A DNA stretch of 52,541 bases from NCBI GenBank assembly GCA_037139735.1, contig JBAXFU010000011.1, positions 1 through 52,541 on the forward strand, given 5' to 3'. A model generated the notes under the pieces. That model had not been told where the DNA came from, did not search any database, and saw only the letters and a list, made by a program, of their open reading frames with translations. The first letter of the stretch is position 1. Every line of letters starts with the position of its first letter. The position numbers and the translations under genes were made by a program. This DNA comes from UBA2402 sp037139735 (lineage in GTDB: Bacteria; Planctomycetota; Phycisphaerae; Phycisphaerales; UBA1924). Below are positions 17,474 through 26,192 of this stretch, piece by piece.

Positions 17474-18961
17474 TCAGGCCATGATGTCGGCGAGCGAGCG
17501 ACCCTCGACGGCCTGCTGCCTGGCGCGAGCGAAGGTCTCGAGGACGCGGGTTCCGCCGGGTGACTTGACGCGATCGGCGAGCGTCGAGGTCATGGCGAGG
17601 ACCTCCGCGAGCTGGATGGCGGCGGGCGGACGGGCGAGGGCGTAGGAGGAGCCGTCCCCTCCCTCGGCCAGTCGATGCAGCAGCCCCGCGCCGGCCAGCT
17701 GGTCGAGCATCTGCGAGGCGGATGCCTCGTCCAGGCCGGTGGCTTCCGCGACGGAGGCATGATCGCAGGAGCGACCCAGGGCGAAGCACTCGGCGGCGGT
17801 GGTCATGACCAGGACGAACGAGGCGGGGTCGAGCGGACCGAGTTGGCGACGGGCGCCGTGCTGCTCGACGAGCAACCCCAGGGCGACGAGCACGGAGTGT
17901 GTCAGCCCTTGCCGCTTGGCGGTGCCGTAGGCCTGGATGGCGTGGGTGACATGCAGACCAAAGAGGACGACGATCCAGGTGACATAGACCCAGATGAGGA
18001 ACATGGGGAGCAGGGCGAGCGCGCCGTACAGGGTGGTGTAGCCCTTGGAGGAGGTCACATAGAGGGCGAAGCCCTGTTTGGCGAGTTCCCAGAGCCCGGC
18101 CGAGAAGAACGCGCCCACGCTGGCGGCCCGCCATCGCACCCGCGTGTTGGGCACGACGCAAAAGAGCGTCATGAACAGGGCAGAGCTGACCGCGATGGAG
18201 AAGCCCGAGGCGATGATCTTCGCGAGCCACGTGCGGGTCGGGGCGGCTTGGATGCCGGGCGACGCGTCGGTCGTCGACACGTCGGGCGAGGCGGCGGGCT
18301 TGGCCTCCGTCGCGGCCGGGGCGACCCGGCTGGGCGGCGCGGGGGGGCCTTCTTCGTCCATCCCCACGGCCTGCTTGGCGTAGGTCATGGCGGCGTTGAT
18401 CGACTTCTCGAGGTGGCTGGGGATGCTGAAGCTGCCGACCAGGAAGAGACTGCCCAGCGTGAGCAGCGTCCAGTACTGCGTGATGCGACGCGTCCACGAG
18501 CGGCCGCTGGGCGCGTTGCAGATCTGGTTGAAGGCCTCCTCGATCTCGACGAGCATCGAGATGGCGGCATAGATCAGCGTGCCAAGGCCCACGAACCCGA
18601 CGATCTCCCACTTGAGACCCCGGACGTTGTTGACCATGTCACCGATCCACTGATCGAGCCGGCCGGCGCCCGCCCCGCCGGACGCGCCGGACGAGGGGAC
18701 GTAGATCTGGCTCAGGCCGGCGAACTGGAGGACCTTCTCGATCCAGCTGCGGACCTGCTCTTCCTTGGCGAAGGTGGCGGTGAAGACCAGACCCACGACC
18801 AGAACGGGGATGATCCCGAAGATGGTGCGGTAGGAGAGCGCGGCGGCCATGCGGGTGAGCTGGCTGCGCTTGATGCCGATGAGGCAGAGTTGGGCGGTGT
18901 GGGCGCACTGCCGGAAGAAGCCGGGTTGCAGGACGGACGAGGAGGAGTTGGTGGTGGCCAT
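17474..18961 (-). CDS. YihY/BrkB-family membrane protein with C-terminal winged-helix-like domain
   Basis: A 495-residue protein. The core has six hydrophobic segments and the family's landmarks: MAAALSYRTIFGIIPVLVVG near residue 38, and ALLPMFLIWVYVTWIVVLFG near 330. A Pro/Ala-rich insert at about 205-245 separates helices 3 and 4. After the membrane part, residues 355-495 contain a helix-turn-helix-like segment (VAEATGLDEASASQMLDQLAGAGLLHRL). The family was once called RNase BN; that activity is discredited and the function is unknown. The two 5' minus-strand neighbours are 23 bases (pseudouridine synthase) and 66 bases (flippase) away. Confidence 0.87.
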   Translation of the reverse strand: MATTNSSSSVLQPGFFRQCAHTAQLCLIGIKRSQLTRMAAALSYRTIFGIIPVLVVGLVFTATFAKEEQVRSWIEKVLQFAGLSQIYVPSSGASGGAGAGRLDQWIGDMVNNVRGLKWEIVGFVGLGTLIYAAISMLVEIEEAFNQICNAPSGRSWTRRITQYWTLLTLGSLFLVGSFSIPSHLEKSINAAMTYAKQAVGMDEEGPPAPPSRVAPAATEAKPAASPDVSTTDASPGIQAAPTRTWLAKIIASGFSIAVSSALFMTLFCVVPNTRVRWRAASVGAFFSAGLWELAKQGFALYVTSSKGYTTLYGALALLPMFLIWVYVTWIVVLFGLHVTHAIQAYGTAKRQGLTHSVLVALGLLVEQHGARRQLGPLDPASFVLVMTTAAECFALGRSCDHASVAEATGLDEASASQMLDQLAGAGLLHRLAEGGDGSSYALARPPAAIQLAEVLAMTSTLADRVKSPGGTRVLETFARARQQAVEGRSLADIMA

Positions 18962-18984
18962 GGGCGAGGGCTCGATGGCGGCGT

Positions 18985-20172
18985 TCAGCGGGAACGAGGA
19001 CCGGGGCCGCGACGGCTGTCGGGCCTGCGGGCGGCGGAGCGACCGGGCTTGCCAGATTGATCAGTCTGGCTGGATCGACCATCTTGGCCGGATCGGCCAC
19101 CGCGGCCAGACTGACCCCCACGGCCAGATTGGCCGGGCTTGCCCGAGGGACGAGTCTTGCCGGAAGCGGGCGATGCACGGGAACCTCCACGCGGCGCAGG
19201 ACCCGGTCGGCCGGGTCGATCGAGCGACCGGTCGCCACGATCGCGACGGGGCATGTCGCGGGGGTCGCGAGAGGGGGGGGCGGGGCGGGGCCGTGGTTCG
19301 GCCGGGCGCGTGGCCACCGGCGTGGGCGAGGGGGCTGCGGGGAGGGGGCGGGGGCGGGGGACGAAGCCGCCGCGTGGGCGGCGGAGGAGGTGGATCTCGT
19401 CGCGGGTGAGTTCTCGCCAGCGGGCGGGGGCGACGCCGCTCAAGGTGAGGCCGCCGATGCCGATGCGGATGAGTCGCTTGACGGGCATGCCGAGGAACTC
19501 GAGGATGTCCCTCAGTTCGCGGTTTCGGGCCTCGAGGAGGGTGATGCGGACGACGGTGTTGGCGCCTTGGAGCTTGACGAACTCGAACTCGGGGACGGGG
19601 CCGACGGAGACGGGGCCTTGGGCGCCGTCCTCGCGGGCTTCGCGTTTGCGCACGCCGCGGAGCTTGACGCGAACGGCGTCGAGCATGGATTGATCGACGC
19701 GGCCCTTGATGAGGGCTTCGTAGATCTTGGGGACGTTGAACCGTGGGTGGGTGAGGGCGTTGGCGAGATCGCCGTCGTTGGTCATGATGACCAGGCCCGC
19801 GGACTCGAAGTCGAGTCGGCCGACGGGGAAGAGCCGGGCCTTGGCGGGGTGATCGACGATCTCGGTGATGGTGGCGCGATCGAACTCGGGCTCGTCGGCG
19901 GTGGTGACGAGCATGCGTTCGGGCTTGTGGACCATGAGGTAGAGCTTGCGCTCCGGCGGCCTGAGGAGGCGGCCGTCGACGAGGATTCGATCGGCGTGGG
20001 GGTCGACGAAGACGGGGAGTCGACGAACGACCTCGCCGTTGACGCTGACGCGGCCTTGCTCGATGAGGTCTTCGCAGGCGCGGCGGGCGGCGACGCCGGC
20101 GTCGGCCATGACGCGTTGGAGGCGGACGCGGGACTCGTCCTCCTGGGGTGGGCGTGCCTTGGTTCTTGCCAT
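18985..20172 (-). CDS. RsuA/RluB-family 16S/23S rRNA pseudouridine synthase
   Basis: A 395-residue protein. Residues 15-75 are an S4 RNA-binding domain (VRLQRVMADAGVAARRACEDLI). Residues 76-255 are the RsuA/RluB catalytic domain, with catalytic Asp121 in VGRLDFESAGLVIMTNDGDL. It converts a specific rRNA uridine to pseudouridine. The last 120 residues are a Pro/Arg/Ser/Gly/Gln tail with repeated motifs such as GRGGQSG and GKPG, probably disordered and RNA-binding. Start 20172 (MARTKARPPQ) was preferred to 20202. Which rRNA position is modified cannot be told. Confidence 0.92.
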   Translation of the reverse strand: MARTKARPPQEDESRVRLQRVMADAGVAARRACEDLIEQGRVSVNGEVVRRLPVFVDPHADRILVDGRLLRPPERKLYLMVHKPERMLVTTADEPEFDRATITEIVDHPAKARLFPVGRLDFESAGLVIMTNDGDLANALTHPRFNVPKIYEALIKGRVDQSMLDAVRVKLRGVRKREAREDGAQGPVSVGPVPEFEFVKLQGANTVVRITLLEARNRELRDILEFLGMPVKRLIRIGIGGLTLSGVAPARWRELTRDEIHLLRRPRGGFVPRPRPLPAAPSPTPVATRPAEPRPRPAPPSRDPRDMPRRDRGDRSLDRPGRPGPAPRGGSRASPASGKTRPSGKPGQSGRGGQSGRGGRSGQDGRSSQTDQSGKPGRSAARRPDSRRGPGPRSR

Positions 20173-20285
20173 GGTGAGGACGGAGTGTAGTGCCCGCGCC
20201 ATCGCCTTGGCGGGGGATGCGTCACGCCCGTGCAGGGGATGCCAAGATGGGCGTGGGCGAGCGGAGTGGCCGACATGGGGAATGC

Positions 20286-21383
20286 GTGGAACACCACTCC
20301 CACAACGCGACCGGCGGCGAGCTTCCGGAGATGCAGACCATCGAGCAGCGGCTCGGCCGCGTCTTCGTCGCGCCGCGGGTGGTGGACCAGCACGCCTTCG
20401 AGCAGTTTTCCTCGACCCTTCGCGAGTTGATGCGGGACGCGGCGACGCACGGACGCACGCTCCTCTCGGCCACCAACGACATCCGCTCGCTGGACGTGCA
20501 TGTGAAGGAGGCGGGCAAGGAACTGCAGGGGTCGCTCGAGGCGGCGTCCAAGGCGCTGCCCCAACTCGATCAGCGGCTCGCCAAGGCCGAGCAGGTGGCG
20601 GCGATCGTCAACAAGGACGTGGCGGCGCGGCTGGAGCAACTGAAGAACCTCGCCATCGACCAGGAGGCCATCACGGCCTCGGTTCGGCGGCAGATGCAAT
20701 CGATCGTGGAGCGGGTGACCCGCGAGGAGACCGAGGCCTTCGCCGCGTCGATCACGCGGCTGATGGACGAACGCGTCGTGCACGCCCGCGAGGCGTGCGA
20801 GGCGGCGGTCGAGCACGCACGGACCCGGCTGGAGCAGATGCTGACGACGGCCAAGGAGCGGATCGAGTCGCTGGCGGCGGTGCACGTCGAGACGGAACGC
20901 CGCATGGACGCGGCGTCGGAGATGATCGACCGCATGGACGACTCGCGCAAGGCCCTCGAGGAGACGGTGATCGCGATCACGACCCGCCTCGAGGCCGGAG
21001 CGAACGCCATCGACCAGCGGATGACCGAATCGACGCAGGAGGCCGAGCGGCTGCTCGACACGACGCGCGAGCAGCTCGCGACGGTGGCCGAGCGGGCGCA
21101 GGAGCTCAAGGAGCAGGCCTTCGACATGACCGCGCTGAAGGAGACGCTGGCGGACGCGATGGACGCCATCGCGAAGGGCACGGACGTGGCCCTCGAGTTG
21201 CGGGAGCTCACCGCGCGGGGCACGCACCAGCACGAATCGCACGGCGCGGCCATCAACAAGCTCGACAAGCTGCTGGGCGAAGCGGCGATCCTGAGCACCG
21301 GCCTCTCGAGCATGGTGCAACGCGGCGACGTGATCGGGCGAGGGCTCGACACGCTGATCCGCGAGGCCGACAAGCGCAAGTGA
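20286..21383 (+). CDS. Long coiled-coil protein, function unknown
   Basis: About 365 residues, almost entirely predicted helix with heptad-like spacing and many Glu/Arg/Lys/Ala residues (for example LDQRLAKAEQVAAIVNKDVAARLEQLKNL). No signal peptide, membrane segment or enzyme motif is visible. The repeated AID/AxxxIxx pattern recalls methyl-accepting or structural coiled coils, but no signalling-domain signature is present. The start is uncertain. GTG 20286 follows GGGGA at a suitable distance; ATG 20247 and ATG 20331 (MQTIEQRLGR) are alternatives. It converges with the liv operon across the hairpin-repeat array. Confidence 0.65.
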   Translation: MEHHSHNATGGELPEMQTIEQRLGRVFVAPRVVDQHAFEQFSSTLRELMRDAATHGRTLLSATNDIRSLDVHVKEAGKELQGSLEAASKALPQLDQRLAKAEQVAAIVNKDVAARLEQLKNLAIDQEAITASVRRQMQSIVERVTREETEAFAASITRLMDERVVHAREACEAAVEHARTRLEQMLTTAKERIESLAAVHVETERRMDAASEMIDRMDDSRKALEETVIAITTRLEAGANAIDQRMTESTQEAERLLDTTREQLATVAERAQELKEQAFDMTALKETLADAMDAIAKGTDVALELRELTARGTHQHESHGAAINKLDKLLGEAAILSTGLSSMVQRGDVIGRGLDTLIREADKRK

Positions 21384-21445
21384 ATCAGGGGCGTGGCACG
21401 AGTCGGTTCGCCTCCGAGGGGAGCGACGAGCGCTCGTTCACCGGT

Positions 21446-22135
21446 TCATGTCACCCGCGGCAACACTCGCGGGCCCGCTGGGCCCTTGGTTCGTTTGTCC
21501 TGCGGTCCCGAGGGACCGACGACCGTAGCGGCGGGTGAAATGAACCCGCATCGCGGGTGAGTTGAACACGCCGCCACGTCACGCGTGATACACGAAGAAC
21601 GCGAAGAACACGAAGAACGCGAAGAACGCGAAGAACGCCCCGCGAGGGGCGGACGAAGGTCATGCCGCGGTCGTCGGCCCCTCGCGGGGCCGTGACGCGA
21701 TTGAGCGCCTCTCCACGGGTTCACCTCACCCGCAGAGCGGGTTCGGTTCACCCCGTGGCAACACTCGTGGGCCCTGCGGGCCCTTCGTGCGGGAGTTCTT
21801 TGGTCCCGAAGGGACCGACGACCGCAGCGGCGGGTGAAATGAACCCGCAACGCGGGTGAGTTGAACCCGCCGTCACGTCGCGCGTGATACACGAAGAACG
21901 CGAAGAACGCGAAGAACGCCCCGCGAGGGGCGGACGAAGGTCAAGCCGCGGTCGTCGGCCCCTCGCGGGGCCGTGACGCGATTGAGCGTCTCTCCACGGG
22001 TTTCCCTCACCCGCAAAGCGGGTTCGGTCACCCCGTGGCAACACTCGTGGGCCCTGCGGGCCCTTGGTTCGGTTGTTCTGCGGTCCTGGAGGGAGCTACG
22101 GGTGGAGCGGCGGGTGAAACCGACCCATGGCAACG
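21446..22135. repeat. Tandem array of multi-hairpin repeat family A (about 2.5 copies)
   Basis: A non-coding array between two convergent genes. A partial unit (21446-21589) is followed by two fuller units (about 21590-21886 and 21887-22135). The period is 299 bases measured at one landmark and 281 at another, a difference of two 9-base subrepeats. Each full unit contains a 13-bp stem, CCCCGCGAGGGGC (21638-21650) with its complement at 21677-21689, extended by GACGA/TCGTC. It also contains an outer stem CCACGGG/CCCGTGG around an inner hairpin CCCGC-AGA-GCGGG, a GGGCCC/GGGCCC hairpin and GGTCCC/GGGACC. The third unit decays at its right end. A diverged copy lies at 27944-28195. Confidence 0.85.
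21592..21637. repeat. 9-bp direct subrepeat (CGAAGAACG) inside repeat family A
   Basis: Five nearly perfect 9-base units (one reads CGAAGAACA) lie ahead of the long stem. The equivalent place in the next unit (about 21891-21918) has three. The copy number therefore differs between units, as replication slippage would produce. Confidence 0.8.
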
Positions 22136-22190
22136 CTCACCTGCCCGTCGGGTCGCTGTCCGCCACACCCGTGCCTGCGGCTGATCGAGG

Positions 22191-22904
22191 TCAGGCGTGG
22201 CGGCCCATGTAGGCGTTCTTCACCTGATCGCTGGCGGCCAGTTCCGCGGCGGGGCCTTGCATGACGATGCGGCCGACCTCAAGCACGTAGGCGCGATGGG
22301 CGACCTTCAAGGCCATGTGGGCGTTCTGCTCGACGAGCAGGATGGTGGTGCCGCCGGCGTTGATCTCGCGGATGATGCGGAAGATGACCTGCACGATCTG
22401 GGGCGCGAGGCCCAGACTTGGCTCGTCGAGCAGGAGCAGGCGGGGGCGGGCCATCAAGGCACGGGCCATGGCGAGCATCTGCTGCTCGCCGCCGGAGAGG
22501 GTGCCTGCGCTCTGGCGGAAGCGTTCCTTGAGGCGGGGGAAGAGGGCGAGGGCCTTCTCGCGGTCGGCGTCGATGCCGTCGCGGTCGGAGCGGACGTACG
22601 CGCCGAGTTCGAGGTTCTCCTCGACGGTCATGTTGGGGAAGACGCCCCGGCCCTCGGGGGACTGCACGAGCCCCATGCGGACGATCTCGTGGGGCGGGCG
22701 GCCGTTGATGGGCGTGCCGTCGTAGACGATTTTCGATCCAGAGCCCGCGCGGACGAGACCGGAGATGGCTCGAAGCGTGGTGGACTTGCCCGCGCCGTTG
22801 CTGCCGATGAGCGTGACGATCTCGCCCCGGCCCACGCGAAGGCCGATGCCGTGCAGGGCCTTGATGGCCCCGTAGGAGACGCTGAGCGACTCGACCTCAA
22901 GCAT
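22191..22904 (-). CDS. livF: Branched-chain amino-acid ABC transporter ATPase LivF
   Basis: A 237-residue ATPase of the hydrophobic amino-acid uptake family. Walker A is GSNGAGKST (34-42), the signature LSGGEQQMLAMARA, Walker B LLLLDEPSLGLAP and the switch His in LLVEQNAH, which is typical of LivF. It energises uptake of leucine, isoleucine, valine or related compounds with LivG, LivM and LivH. It is the last gene of the operon and overlaps livG by eight bases. The operon ends against the repeat array. Confidence 0.95.
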   Translation of the reverse strand: MLEVESLSVSYGAIKALHGIGLRVGRGEIVTLIGSNGAGKSTTLRAISGLVRAGSGSKIVYDGTPINGRPPHEIVRMGLVQSPEGRGVFPNMTVEENLELGAYVRSDRDGIDADREKALALFPRLKERFRQSAGTLSGGEQQMLAMARALMARPRLLLLDEPSLGLAPQIVQVIFRIIREINAGGTTILLVEQNAHMALKVAHRAYVLEVGRIVMQGPAAELAASDQVKNAYMGRHA

Positions 22905-23724
22905 GCGCGCCTCCCGCGGCGGGGGCGGGCTCGTCGTCGGCCGCGCCGAGGTAGGCCTGGATGACGCGAGGATCAGATTGGATCTGCGCGGGCGTGCCCG
23001 AGGCGATGGTGCGGCCGTAATCGAGCACGGTGATGCGCTCGCAGATGTCCATCACGAGCCCCATGTCGTGCTCGATGAGCAGGATCGTCACGTCGAACTC
23101 GTCGCGGACGCGACGGATGAGCTTGGCGAGTTCCACCTTCTCCTGCGGGTTCATGCCCGCGGCGGGCTCGTCCAGCAGCAGCACCTTGGGGCTGGTGGCC
23201 AGCGCGCGGGCGATCTCGAGACGCCGCTGCGCGCCGTAGGGGAGGTTGCGGCCCTGCTCGCGGGCGCGATCGTGCAGGTCGAAGAGCCGCAGGAGCTCCA
23301 TCGCGCGTTCGGTGATGGCGGCTTCCTGCCCCAGGCACCCCGCGGTGCGGAGGACGCCTCCGAGCATGGAGTACGTCACGCGCACGTGGCATGCGAGCTT
23401 CACGTTGTCGAGCACGCTGAGCTCGCCGAAGAGGCGGATGTTCTGGAAGGTGCGGCTGAGCCCCTGGGCGGCGATGCGCGACGGACGAAGGCCCACGAGC
23501 GGCCGGCCGTCGAGGACGATCCGCTCGCCGACGCCGGTGTCGGGGCGATAGACGCCGGTGAGAAGATTGAAGCAGGTGGTCTTGCCTGCGCCGTTGGGGC
23601 CGATGAGGCCTTGCAGATCGCCCTTGTGGAGCTCGAGCGCAAAGTCGGTGACGGCCTTGAGACCGCCGAAGGTCTTGCTGACGTTGCGGACCTCGAGGAT
23701 GGGAGGCGAGGCCTTGAGGGTCAT
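22897..23724 (-). CDS. livG: Branched-chain amino-acid ABC transporter ATPase LivG
   Basis: A 275-residue ATPase with Walker A GPNGAGKTT, signature LPYGAQRRLEIARAL (the LivG variant of LSGGQ), Walker B VLLLDEPAAGMNP and LLIEHDMGLVMDI. These are the features that separate LivG from LivF. Start 23724 forms an ATGA overlap with the livM stop; the longer frame to 23784 would run into livM. It pairs with LivF as the ATPase heterodimer. Confidence 0.95.
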   Translation of the reverse strand: MTLKASPPILEVRNVSKTFGGLKAVTDFALELHKGDLQGLIGPNGAGKTTCFNLLTGVYRPDTGVGERIVLDGRPLVGLRPSRIAAQGLSRTFQNIRLFGELSVLDNVKLACHVRVTYSMLGGVLRTAGCLGQEAAITERAMELLRLFDLHDRAREQGRNLPYGAQRRLEIARALATSPKVLLLDEPAAGMNPQEKVELAKLIRRVRDEFDVTILLIEHDMGLVMDICERITVLDYGRTIASGTPAQIQSDPRVIQAYLGAADDEPAPAAGGAHA

Positions 23725-24893
23725 CGGCCCGACTCCTTCCGCTTCGAGGAGCTCAGCAGCCAGTCCCATGCGGCACGCTCCCACACCTCGTGAACGCCCA
23801 GCAGGCCCTTGGGCCGCACGAGCATCATCACGATCAGGGCGACGGCATAGGCCACCATGCGGTATTCCGCCACGCCACGGAGGGCCTCGGGGAGGATGGT
23901 GAGGATGATGGCGGCGATGACCGCGCCGGAGATGGAGCCCAGGCCCCCGAGCACCACCATGATGATGATGTCGAAGCTCTTGACGAAGCCGAGTTCCGCC
24001 GCGTTGAGCTGCACGCCCACGGTGTGGGCGAAGAGGGCGCCCGCGCAGCCGGCGAGGAAGGCCGAGAGGACGAAGGCGCGGATCTTGAAGCGGGTGGTGT
24101 CGACGCCCATGGCCTCGCTGGCGATCTCGTCCTCGCGGATGGAGATGAGGGCGCGGCCGTAGGAACTGCTCTTGATGCGCCAGGCGAGCAGGAGCGTGAC
24201 GAGGACGAGCAGGTAGACCCAGAAGAAACTGGTGTAGAAGGGGAGCCCGCTGAAGCCCAAGCTGCCGCCCAGCGAGCCCGCGAGCTTCCAGGCCGGGGTT
24301 TGGGCGATCTCCTCGGGGTCGTAGAGGACATCACCGGTCTGCGATTGGATGAGCACGCGGACGATCTCGCCGAAGCCGAGGGTGACGATGGCGAGGTAGT
24401 CGCCCTTGAGGCGAAGGCTGGGCAGGCCGACGAGGTAGCCGCAGATGGCGGCGACCAGGCCGCCGGCGACCACGGCGACGAGGAAGAGCAGATCGTGGGC
24501 GGTGAACCAAGGGGCCTCGCGGCCGATGAGCATGCTCGAGAGGATGCCGCCGGCGAGTTCGGGGTTGCCCGCGATTCGGTAGGAGCCGTAATAGACGATG
24601 GCGGCGGCGGCATACCCGCCCACCGCCATGAACGCGGCGTGGCCGATCGAGAACTGGCCGGTGAAGCCGTTGACGAGCGTAAGGGAAACGGCCAGGACGA
24701 TGTTGATGCCGACATCGACGACCATCTTGGCGGCAAAGTCCCAGCCCAGCGTGGTGATGAGGAAGGGCTTGAGGAGGAGTTGAGCCACCACGGCGACGAT
24801 CACGCACACGACGAAGGGGATCGCCCCGCGCAGGAGCGACAGCCCGGCCGGCGGGCCGAGTTGCGAGGCGCGGGATGTGAGACTCCAGGCCAT
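23721..24893 (-). CDS. livM: Branched-chain amino-acid ABC transporter permease LivM
   Basis: A 390-residue inner-membrane permease with about ten hydrophobic segments. Family motifs are NGFTGQFSIGHAAFMAVGGYAAA (about 75-97), GDYLAIVTLGFGEIVRVL and the EAA-like GRALISIREDEIASEAMGVD that docks the ATPases. It forms the translocation pore with LivH. It is ten bases downstream of livH and overlaps livG at ATGA. Confidence 0.94.
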   Translation of the reverse strand: MAWSLTSRASQLGPPAGLSLLRGAIPFVVCVIVAVVAQLLLKPFLITTLGWDFAAKMVVDVGINIVLAVSLTLVNGFTGQFSIGHAAFMAVGGYAAAAIVYYGSYRIAGNPELAGGILSSMLIGREAPWFTAHDLLFLVAVVAGGLVAAICGYLVGLPSLRLKGDYLAIVTLGFGEIVRVLIQSQTGDVLYDPEEIAQTPAWKLAGSLGGSLGFSGLPFYTSFFWVYLLVLVTLLLAWRIKSSSYGRALISIREDEIASEAMGVDTTRFKIRAFVLSAFLAGCAGALFAHTVGVQLNAAELGFVKSFDIIIMVVLGGLGSISGAVIAAIILTILPEALRGVAEYRMVAYAVALIVMMLVRPKGLLGVHEVWERAAWDWLLSSSKRKESGR

Positions 24894-24903
24894 GGGGGGA
24901 GGT

Positions 24904-26079
24904 TCAGACCTTCTCGACGGCGGTACTGCCGAGGAGGCCGCCGGGGCGGACGAGCAGGACGAGGATGAGGACGCCGAAGACGTAGACGTCGCGGAGTTGG
25001 GGGATGAGGTAGGCGACGCCGAAGAACTCGAGGAGGCCGATGAGGATGCCCCCGAGCATCGCGCCGCGGATGTTGCCGATGCCCCCCACGACCGCGGCGA
25101 CGAAGGCCTTGAGGCCCAGGAGCACCCAGACGGTGTCGGCGGTCTGGCCGAGCTTGGTGTACTTCTGGGCGTAGAGGAATCCCGCGGCGGCGGCGAGCAT
25201 GGAGCCGAGCACGAAGGTGAAGCTGATGATGCGGTCGACGGGGATGCCCATGAGGGCGGCGTTGCGTTCGCTGAAGGAGACGGCCCGCATGGCCCGGCCG
25301 ATCTTGGTGTGGAAGACGAGCCGGTCGAGGGCGATCATGAGCAGGAAGGCCGTGCCCGCGGCGATGACGTCGAGCAGGCGGATGCGGACGGGCTGGACGC
25401 TCCAATCGGCGTCAGGACTGGGGCGGCTGCCGCCGATCTCGGCGAGGACGGCGTCGGGGAGGAGGGAGGGCATGCCTTGGGGGCGGGTGCCGAACATCCA
25501 CTCGAGTTGGCCGAGGTTCTGGAGGAGGAGACTGATGCCGATGGCGGTGATGAGGACGTTGAGGCGAGGGGCGTTGCGGAGGGGCTTGTAGGCGACACGT
25601 TCCAAGGTGAAGCCCACCAAGCCGCAGGTGAGCATGGAGCAGATGAGGATCGCGCCGCCGCCGACGATGCTCCAGCCCGCGCCTTGGAGGACCCGGGCGG
25701 CCAACGCCATGCCCGCGCAGGCCCAGGCCCAGGTGACGCCGAGCAGGAGGGCGCGGGCGGATTCGGAGAGGGGCCGGCCTTGGAGTTTGGGAATGCCGGC
25801 GACGACGAGGGCGACGAAGGTCGCACCTCCCAAGCCATAAAGGACCCAGACGGGGAAGGGGGCGGCCTGAATGCCTGCGGCGGCGGGGTCGAGGTCGGCG
25901 TAGCCGGCGAAGAGGGCGGTGGCGTAGCTGACCCAGGCGCCCAAGACGAAGATGTCGCTGTGGGCGAAGTTGATGAACTTGAGGATGCCGTAGACCATGG
26001 TGTAGCCCAGCGCGATGAGCGCGTAGAGGCTGCCCACGGCGAGGCCATCCATCAGGGTTTGGAGGAACTTCTCGAGCAC
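24904..26079 (-). CDS. livH: Branched-chain amino-acid ABC transporter permease LivH
   Basis: A 391-residue permease, longer than the usual 290-310 residues because of an insertion after the first helices (about 75-145) with extra hydrophobic stretches. Family motifs include GLAVGSLYALIALGYTMVYGILKFINFAHSDIF at the N-terminus and GRAMRAVSFSERNAALMGIPVDR, the ATPase-contacting loop. It is the first gene of livHMGF. No periplasmic binding protein (LivJ/LivK) is encoded in the window, so that partner must lie elsewhere. Confidence 0.93.
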   Translation of the reverse strand: MLEKFLQTLMDGLAVGSLYALIALGYTMVYGILKFINFAHSDIFVLGAWVSYATALFAGYADLDPAAAGIQAAPFPVWVLYGLGGATFVALVVAGIPKLQGRPLSESARALLLGVTWAWACAGMALAARVLQGAGWSIVGGGAILICSMLTCGLVGFTLERVAYKPLRNAPRLNVLITAIGISLLLQNLGQLEWMFGTRPQGMPSLLPDAVLAEIGGSRPSPDADWSVQPVRIRLLDVIAAGTAFLLMIALDRLVFHTKIGRAMRAVSFSERNAALMGIPVDRIISFTFVLGSMLAAAAGFLYAQKYTKLGQTADTVWVLLGLKAFVAAVVGGIGNIRGAMLGGILIGLLEFFGVAYLIPQLRDVYVFGVLILVLLVRPGGLLGSTAVEKV

Positions 26080-26113
26080 TTTGGAGAGGCGGATAGTACC
26101 CCCGGGCTTGCCC

Positions 26114-26170
26114 GTGCGCCCGAGGTTTCGGCCTGTGCGCCCGAGGCGTCGGCCTGCGCGCCCGCGGCGG
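26114..26170. repeat. 21-bp tandem repeat, about 2.7 copies
   Basis: Units start at 26114, 26135 and 26156 (partial). They share GTGCGCCCGAGG and CGGCCT blocks. They lie in the gap between the divergent livH and corA genes. Confidence 0.75.
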
Positions 26171-26192
26171 GGCAGGGCCTAATCTGGAGGCG

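Noticed and set aside
15533..17563. 676-residue open frame on the plus strand
   Set aside because: Antisense to the flippase, whose membrane segments and family motifs are clear.
21592..21637. Possible CRISPR array
   Set aside because: Units are 9 bases long with no spacers and no cas genes.
21446..22133. Short open frames inside the hairpin-repeat array
   Set aside because: They translate the repeats and hairpins, change frame between copies and share no conserved protein.
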